Of a DNA stretch of 64,000 bases, positions 57,433-64,000 are shown piece after piece. Origin of the DNA: Halichondria panicea. Its lineage: Eukaryota > Porifera > Demospongiae > Suberitida > Halichondriidae. The number at the start of each line of letters is the position of its first letter. Position 1 is the first letter of the stretch. Position numbers and translations under genes: made by a program. A model generated the notes under the pieces. That model ran no database searches. It was not told the DNA's origin and worked only from the letters and a program-made list of their open reading frames with translations. The stretch lies in contig NC_087388.1 in NCBI RefSeq assembly GCF_963675165.1, forward strand, positions 1,218,800-1,282,799, in the 5' to 3' direction.

Positions 57433-59510
57433 CCTGTAACAGCTCCAAGATTGATGATTTATAAAGCGTTGCTTTTGATGTCGTAAACGAGAAGCTGTAA
57501 ATGACTTATTGTCCTCTGTCGGATTTTCCCCAGAGACAAGCTCTCCTCTGGGATTGTGAAAAATACTTTGACTGCATTAAAGCTTGCAAAGTATATAAGC
57601 CTCCTTATCTCTCACATATGAAATTCCGCTCACACCCTAAGAGAGTTACTCGCATCAGATGTACCTATAATCATATATTGTCAAAGTCTGCTAAAGCGGA
57701 TGTCACCAATTACATCGATCAACTCAAGCTCAGCGTAGTCATAAATTATTACAGAATCGTTGCTGCATGGAAAAAAGTACTACCTGAGTATACCACAAGC
57801 TGCAGTACTCCCACGAAATTGAGAATGTGTACGTGGAAGAGTACCACAGTCTCAACTCACTTCAGAACCAGTACCAACTGCATGAGAGTGCCACTAAAGA
57901 TAAATCTCATCTGCTTTTTTTTTTCTCTCTGGGTGGCAGGTAACAAGATTACCCAGGATTTTATGCTAATTGTGATGTTGGCAGATTTGACTATTTAGAT
58001 CCTAACGAGTTTTTCATCTCATTTCTCTCACAGCTTTTCATGAAAACTAAAGCTTGCTAACAATTGCAAGCGGATGCTCTCTATAATAACTTCTCAATTT
58101 CTGATTCTTCTACTGCTAATATTTCTTTGATTCCAGAGATCCAATTATGCTGCTAATCCTCACTGTCATGATATGTCTGGTCGACTGGTTTACATTGGCT
58201 TATGAAGAATGGAGTGGAGGTATTTGTCGATATGCCTAAAGACGCTGATAGGAAAGAACTGATAGTGAAAAGTGGCAACAAAATATATGTGCTCTGCATC
58301 TAGTTTCAGAATGTTGTGGAAACAAACTCCTTCTTGATCCGAGCAATCTCAAGGATGAAACTTTTACGAATGCTAGAAATGCACATAAAATAATATGCTC
58401 TAAGAGTATTGATGCATGAAGCATTAGCAGAAAGAACTAAGCGATTCATAAAGAAGGACATTACTTCTCTATTCTGATAAGGGACAATGCTTCTCTACAT
58501 CTGATGAAGATTGGGTCATCCCAAAAGATGGACTACATCTACTGGAGTAAGTTTCAAGCACACGCTCACATGCACATATGCACACACCACCTGTAAATGT
58601 TTCATATGTAATCAATGTTTTATTTGTTGTTTCCAATAGTCAAGATATACCCACAACTCTTAATGTTGCGCAGGTACTGAAAATGCCCCACTTCAATCAA
58701 AGATTTGATCAGCTCAGGTGATATTCTACTGGAGTAAACAGCATTCAAACCCAACATTTAATTTATGAGCTTAATTATTTCCTTGTACAGATTTGTTGTT
58801 TCCGATCGATGAGTCCCTGATTGACTCTGCTTTGAACTGCTTACAGGGATGAATATTTCAATCCATTGGAATAACTTTTTAAACGAAGCATCATTCCCTG
58901 TAGCCTCGATCCCAGGCCGATCCGTCTCTTATTGAACGCTATAGGTCGCCTCCGAGCTACATTCCCTGGTGATATTGCCAGATAGTATAATTCGACTGGA
59001 AAGTCTCAAGAACCCACCTGGAAAATATTAGTAGAGGTTCTCGCAGTCAACCCACAGGATTGTCCAACAAAACAAGTCAAATCTCACACGAGCACAGTAA
59101 GTACATTACCGTATAGCGGGTATATTTTGCGGGTATATTTCGAGGGTATAAACTTTCGCGGAATGACTGTTAGAAAGGTTTTGGTGGAATAGTAGTCTTT
59201 TAGTGGGTACATTTAATTAGCGAAAACCACAAACATTTATATACCCTCGAAATATACCCGCTATATATAATAATACGGTATATAAGTTATATAGTTATAT
59301 TCATTGTAGACGTGCTTCTACACAAGAAAAGCAATCATTTGTCCGATTCCAATCATTTGCTGCCATCATTGGCTCTAGATGGCAGTGTCTTACTTCTCCC
59401 TTCTCCCTCACTTCTGAAGACATTGTGAGCATCAAGAGAGAGACAAGAGGAGTAGAGCCTACCAGACAAGCACTCATCATGCTGCATGGTCATGCACTTT
59501 TCATGTTCCA
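57433..59510 (+). pseudogene. Tail copy E: most decayed COR plus Death-domain remnant, after gene D
   Basis: Relics begin at cagctccaagattgatgatt (about 57440) and include COR pieces (57660-57860), the VWSTG and MKNGVEVFVDMPKDAD block (about 58177-58260), two successive remnants of the COR exon end (about 58440-58550 and 58690-58740), a Death-like remnant (about 58792-59094) and a truncated Death domain (59310-59500) that loses its last helices. Frames are broken throughout. A TA-flanked MITE sits in the relic intron (59107-59280). It occupies the same place relative to D as A', C1' and C2' do to their partners. Confidence 0.8.
59107..59280. mobile_element. TA-flanked MITE, CCGTATAG family (copy 2)
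   Basis: The left end CCGTATAGCGGGTATATTTT and right end ...ATATACCCGCTATA...ACGG are flanked by TA. The right arm carries a short internal insertion (tataataata). It inserted into the relic intron of tail copy E. Confidence 0.7.
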
Positions 59511-60394
59511 TATCTGTACCACATTATGTTAGATTTAGCTGCATGCATTCAATTGCACTTACATACTGTAGATATAGCTGTTCAATTCAACACATGTTTG
59601 TGTCACTGAACTTTCAGAACTCATGCCTTGCCACTTAAGCAAAAATTACTTTTACACTTCCAATCGTTACTTTTTCTACTGTGTATATGCAACATCTTAC
59701 GTCCTTCAAAATTAGCACATTTTTGTTACTACTGTACAGTTATTCTAATGTTGTCAATTCTGACATGAATGAAATGAATTTTTGCACTCAGTTCTATAGC
59801 TTCAATGGCCAGGTGTGCATGCAATGTCATGACTTAAATATGCATGTATACTGTAAAAACTACATTATTACTCAATACACAGTACAGTAGTTTCGTATAG
59901 TTATACAGTATCCTGTTTGTCACAACCATTAGCTATTGACAGTGTGTACTTGTACGAAACTGTACCAGTGCAGTACCTATAAAATAAGCAGTCCTATCGG
60001 GAATGGAAACCAGACACCATCTTATCCATGCATAATTATATATAATTCCTGATTATACAGTAACTGTTGCTGATCATGAACATTACAGAAATTAACTTGA
60101 TATTGAATTTGTATTTAATTATGTATACTTTTCCAATGTCATGCAAGAGTTCAATAATTCAGTGACTATCATTACAATAAATGTGTATCATAAAAACTCG
60201 ATACAAAACTATTAGTAAAAGCAAGAGTTCATTAACCAACAAGTTAAAGGAAATTCAGCCTAAACTACAGTCTGTCAAATTCCAGTGGATCAAAGTTTGC
60301 AAGGTTAGCTGCTTCTGACCATACAGCAAGTCTTGAGCTGTCCATTTCCGGTGCATGCATGTACATTCCCGACTGCTAGGGCATGACTCATTTC
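59511..60394. other. Intergenic stretch, no gene seen
   Basis: AT-rich sequence between tail copy E and the RZ-finger exon. The first ~200 bp match the 3' flank of the other family members (ttgtgtcactgaactttcag). No coding potential is seen. The 3' UTR of the minus-strand gene probably lies just below 60394. Confidence 0.55.
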
Positions 60395-60664
60395 TCAAAT
60401 TTCAACTTTACATTCGGGACACTTGGCCCTTTGCATCGCTCCCCCACACCCGCCAATTGCATAGGTGTGGCCATTGGGGCACTTGTACCATGCAATGGCC
60501 TTTCGGGAGGCCAATAGCCTGACTATCTCAAGTCTTTCTGTTTCGGACAGTCCGGTTGCTGGAATATTAGCAGCTTCATCAGCAGTCATGGGTCGCAGCT
60601 CACAATTTAGCTGCTTGTATATCAGCTTACTTTCGTCTTGCCATAATGACAGACCAATCACCAT
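60395..60664 (-). CDS. Terminal exon of an RZ-type zinc-finger protein (ZNFX1/RNF213-like)
   Basis: The minus-strand frame encodes about 89 residues. It shows ADEAANIPATGLSETERLEI, then WYKCPNGHTYAIGGCGGAMQ and RAKCPEC before the stop. The Cys-x4-His...Cys...Cys-x2-Cys arrangement with CPNGHxYxIGxCGGAM is the RZ-type (NFX1-type-1-like) finger found at the C-terminus of ZNFX1 and inside RNF213, both linked to innate immunity in vertebrates. Here the usual final IGG is reduced to EI-stop. The ATG at 60664 need not be a real start: this is probably a last exon, with upstream exons beyond about 60700 that I could not identify. It could also be an isolated fragment. Confidence 0.7.
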   Translation of the reverse strand: MVIGLSLWQDESKLIYKQLNCELRPMTADEAANIPATGLSETERLEIVRLLASRKAIAWYKCPNGHTYAIGGCGGAMQRAKCPECKVEI

Positions 60665-60699
60665 CGTTTTTTTCCTGTCCCTTTTCCAACTGCCATTCC

Positions 60700-63600
60700 T
60701 CCTCTTTTAGAGCCTTGTATACACGACTTCGTTCCCTTCCACTAGTTAATCTCCTTGTATCATCTGGACTTCAGTGTCTTATCCACACGTATATAATACG
60801 TGCATATAGCTATAAGAGCAGCATTATGCACCCTCGTTTTGGATGAAAGCATCTTGGAGAGATAGTACAGCCAATCAGATGACATAACTATCATGTTTCG
60901 TCGATGAAACCAACTTGAAACAGCTGTGGCAATGTGTGTATTGTTAGTACATTAACAAGATAAAATAGCTAGCAAGAATACCTTCTCCTTCTTCATGTAT
61001 GGAACAACACTGCACACAGACACATGTAGCACAGCCTACATAATAATACAGAATCAAATTCCTAGTATATAATTAATGGATCTAACCATGCAGCAATCTG
61101 CTAAACCGCACCAATTAGTTTAGCACCAAGTCTATACCAGTGAATTCCAAGTGAGATAGCTACTGACTCGTAACAAACATTTTCATCATGTTTTTTCATA
61201 CAATAGTTATTATGCGCTTGCACCCCAGCAAAGCAGAACCTAATCATTGCAGTTTTATCACTCCATTTCCTGTTGTATTTCCCTTTACATTTTCAACATC
61301 CTGTTTGACTTGGTTTTGCACGAGCCCCTCCCACTCCAGTTAGATCAGACTTGGAAAAACAAGCTTTGAACATTTTACAAGCCTTGAACAATCAAGCAAA
61401 CAAACTGCAAGATTACACTAGACTAAAGTTTGACCCATCGTAAGGACTAGAGAAAGAGTGGTGAGTTATTGCAGCTTAGATTTATCTATGATTAATTAAT
61501 ACAACAGTTTTCAAACAAATTGTTTTATGATTATGATAATAGCTCTCATTATAAGTATGAAAAGGCTAATCCTGCCACTCATGTTTGGCCAGAATAACGT
61601 TTGTTTGAGTGTAAAACATGTACACCCCTGGTAAAACTTCTTATATTAATACTTAAATTGTAGATCTATAACTTAGTCTAAGAATAACTGTGGCAATACA
61701 GTTCTATACTAGGCAAGTGAATAACATGTAAAACTATAAGATATGAGAACACAGATAAACGAATGAGAGGGATGTAGCAACGCCCAGCACTAAGCTTTCG
61801 TTGGATAAAGGCTAGTTGCCTTTAATGAGCAAAAGGGGCGTGTGCACTCTAAAATGGATCAAGATTTCAATACATAGTCTATAGAGTTGCTTATGCAGAG
61901 TGATAAAGGATTGAGCTACAAAGAGGATGCTGTTTCCAGGTCTTTCTTTTTGATAACCAATGACGAGAAAATATACTTGCGTTCCACTTTCTAGTATACC
62001 TATAACCTGCAGTGTCCGGCTTGGAGCACGTTACCATAAGTAAGAGCAGCTAGGAGAGGTATATATGGAACCTTTTTGTAGACTTCTGACAAATGTTCTA
62101 TGGTAGATACCCATGCAGTAGTGTTGCGTGGGTGTATGTGTGCATGCTGCAAGATTAATCTTGTACGCTCTGGCCTCCTACAAGAAAACTATAAGCAGCC
62201 GATATCAGAATCATGCACGATGCCGTGTGTATATATACGTTTTTGAGTGAGACTGGCCTCAAACCAGAGGGTGTGACGTCACACACTGCACTAATTGCCT
62301 AGCATCACGTGAGGCATTGTCTATCCCTCTCTTTCAAGAATAAGCAATAATATATTTTTGTACTTACTTCCTTGGCTTACAGACATCTCGTCGCACAAAA
62401 TAGTTGATTACATTACATTGTCACTGTCTAGTGTCTAACATATACCATTTCTTGTACGTAGGCTGCATACAATGTCATGTGTTTGTTTATCAAGTTGATA
62501 CTAATTAACCCTGTGTATGACATCATACATTATTTTGCATGCATGTGCACGGCCTATACAATGGTATTCATTTCAATGAAATTCATTTTTTGCAGCCCAT
62601 AATTATTGAGTAAGTCGTCAGGGATAAGAATTAGAATGCACAAACAAAAATTTGATATTGATAGGCACACACTAACAGGTGGATATAATGGCACGGGACG
62701 TACTGTAAACTAGCGAAAACTTAGATGAGCCATAATTATTATGGCATACTACTATAAAATCTCGCTAACAGACATCAAAGGGGGGAAAGACGTCTGGTAG
62801 ATGGGCCGCTTTTCATGGCCCATTTTGGAATGTTATCGCACCAATCAGATTGCCAGATTTTATAATGAAACATTCTGGGTATGGTTTTATGTAGAAAAGA
62901 AGTGTTCGCTATAGCAGCTAGAAGCTACACAAAAATGATTATTAAGCTGCTGCTAATACTGTACTTCTCTACTTAAACCGTTTTTTCTAGCATATTTAAT
63001 ACCTCGAGGCGTAGCCGCACGGGGGATACGTAAAGCTGGCTGTGCGTGGCCCAACGGTACAATGTAACGACAAATAACAGCTTCTATGGGCTTCTAGCCA
63101 CATTCTCTAGGATTTTAATTAGTGGAGGATTTGCAAAATAAAGTTAGTTTGACTCACCGTGAAGGCAGTTGCATTGCATTCTCTTCAGAATCTTTTATGC
63201 ATCGTCTGTGGGCATACTCAATTTATGTGTTAGCCTTGCACTAAAGCGTTATAGCTGTTTGATCATTGACAGGAAATACAAAATGACTAAAACTTCTACA
63301 TTCCTTGAAGATCATTAAGCTCCTCATCAAGAGCGTAACCAGGATTTTTCGAAAGAGGGGACAAAAAGTGATCGCTTATCAGCCATGCAGCGCCATAATT
63401 TTGAACGGAAGCCACACCTCTTAATAATAACGTCATAATTAAGTTCTCTACCTAGTTGGGTGTGGCTTGATGTTCTAGAAGGAGCTTTTAAATTAACGCT
63501 AAATTGTGTCTGGGCACAAATAAAACGCATGAATCTCGTATACAGTGGAACCTCCATAAACGGACACCATTGGGGAACAGCCTTTTTTCATAATTATGAG

Positions 63601-64000
63601 AAATGATACCACAGTATACAAATGTGCAAAATCTCACGAATAAAAATCACACACTTAGCGGGCTATGTCATGTGTGATCAGGAAACCAAATTAAATAGTT
63701 ACAAGCTAAAAGTCCTATAACTATGATCAGTTTCTGGCTCATGGGAATATTAAACAGAGGCAGTGATCATGAGAACACTTCTTATCAGTCATTGTTTCCC
63801 CAACCAATTTTTGTACTAGATCTAGCTATATAAAGCTATGTATAGTTTTCCTATGTCATGACCGTGTAGCGTAGCAATTACGGAAATTCCTTAACATGAT
63901 GGTCGCAACCATTTGCCGCAGTCTTGTTTCCTGAGGATGTCTGGTTTCAGTTGGGAATGGGAAACCATGCATGCAAATACCTCTCAACCATGCTGCTAAT
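60700..64000. other. Repeat-rich tail of the window, no gene seen
   Basis: 61260-62340 matches parts of 6030-7080 and the 42-44-kb spacer. 62340-63290 matches about 7800-8600 and 45170-45960. 63780-64000 matches 4970-5200, 32940-33170 and 40550-40790. A single transposon-like end (cagtggaacctccataaacg) lies at about 63545. No open frame looks coding. The match at the end implies another copy of the duplicated unit beyond the window. Confidence 0.6.
63545..63575. mobile_element. Single pogo/Tigger-like terminal sequence
   Basis: CAGTGGAACCTCCATAAACG next to TA resembles the terminal repeat of pogo/Tigger-type elements. Its partner end was not found in the window, so this may be a truncated or outward-extending copy. 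Confidence 0.3.

Noticed and set aside
60465..60710. Plus-strand open frame opposite the RZ finger
   Set aside because: The minus strand carries a clear zinc-finger signature; the plus frame is its shadow.

Overview
The window looks like animal (metazoan) nuclear DNA, most likely from a demosponge of the Amphimedon queenslandica type. The evidence for an animal is AT-rich sequence full of TAATTAT-like simple tracts, short GT-AG introns (54 to about 450 nt), many small terminal-inverted-repeat elements, and proteins that combine ankyrin repeats, Roc-COR GTPase modules, Ig-like domains and Death domains. The species is an inference from style and gene content and was not looked up.

The locus is a tandem and segmentally duplicated cluster of ankyrin-Roc-COR-Death genes, all on the + strand. 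Two members look intact. Gene B (10523-25762, ten inferred exons, 3130 codons) joins a large ankyrin array to Roc-COR, Ig, a second unrelated Roc-COR, a second Ig, a SAM-like helical region and two Death-fold domains. Gene D (48443-57174, three exons, 2796 codons) is the simpler form: ankyrin array, Roc-COR, divergent Death-like domain, Death domain. In both, the central ankyrin array is built from a 306-bp (102-codon) super-repeat of three 34-residue ankyrin units, 8 copies in B and 15 in D, and the copies are nearly identical in DNA.

Around them lie broken relatives. Pseudogene A (1-2526, cut by the window edge) and its more decayed tail copy (2955-4730) come before a long repeat-filled spacer and gene B. 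Pseudogene C1 (26484-30494) plus tail copy (30920-32701), and C2 (34691-38106) plus tail copy (38532-40314), are two units of a tandem duplication offset by about 7.61 kb. A further spacer, homologous to the one before B, leads to gene D. D is followed by another decayed tail copy (57433-59510). The stretch 1-15959 therefore matches 35.6-56.3 kb as a block, and at 63780-64000 a new copy of the spacer begins, so the cluster probably continues.

The spacers hold no convincing genes. They hold several families of small non-autonomous DNA transposons, some with an empty site visible in the paralogous copy. The only different gene is on the minus strand at 60395-60664: the last exon of an RZ-type zinc-finger protein (ZNFX1/RNF213-like).

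Taken together, the intact genes resemble intracellular sensor or scaffold proteins: ankyrin repeats for ligand or partner binding, Roc-COR for nucleotide-controlled dimerisation, and Death domains for output to an apoptosis or NF-kB-like pathway, similar to the non-kinase part of DAPK1. The recent, homogenised repeat arrays and the graveyard of partial copies suggest a family that is turning over fast, as immune-receptor families do. That role is an inference.
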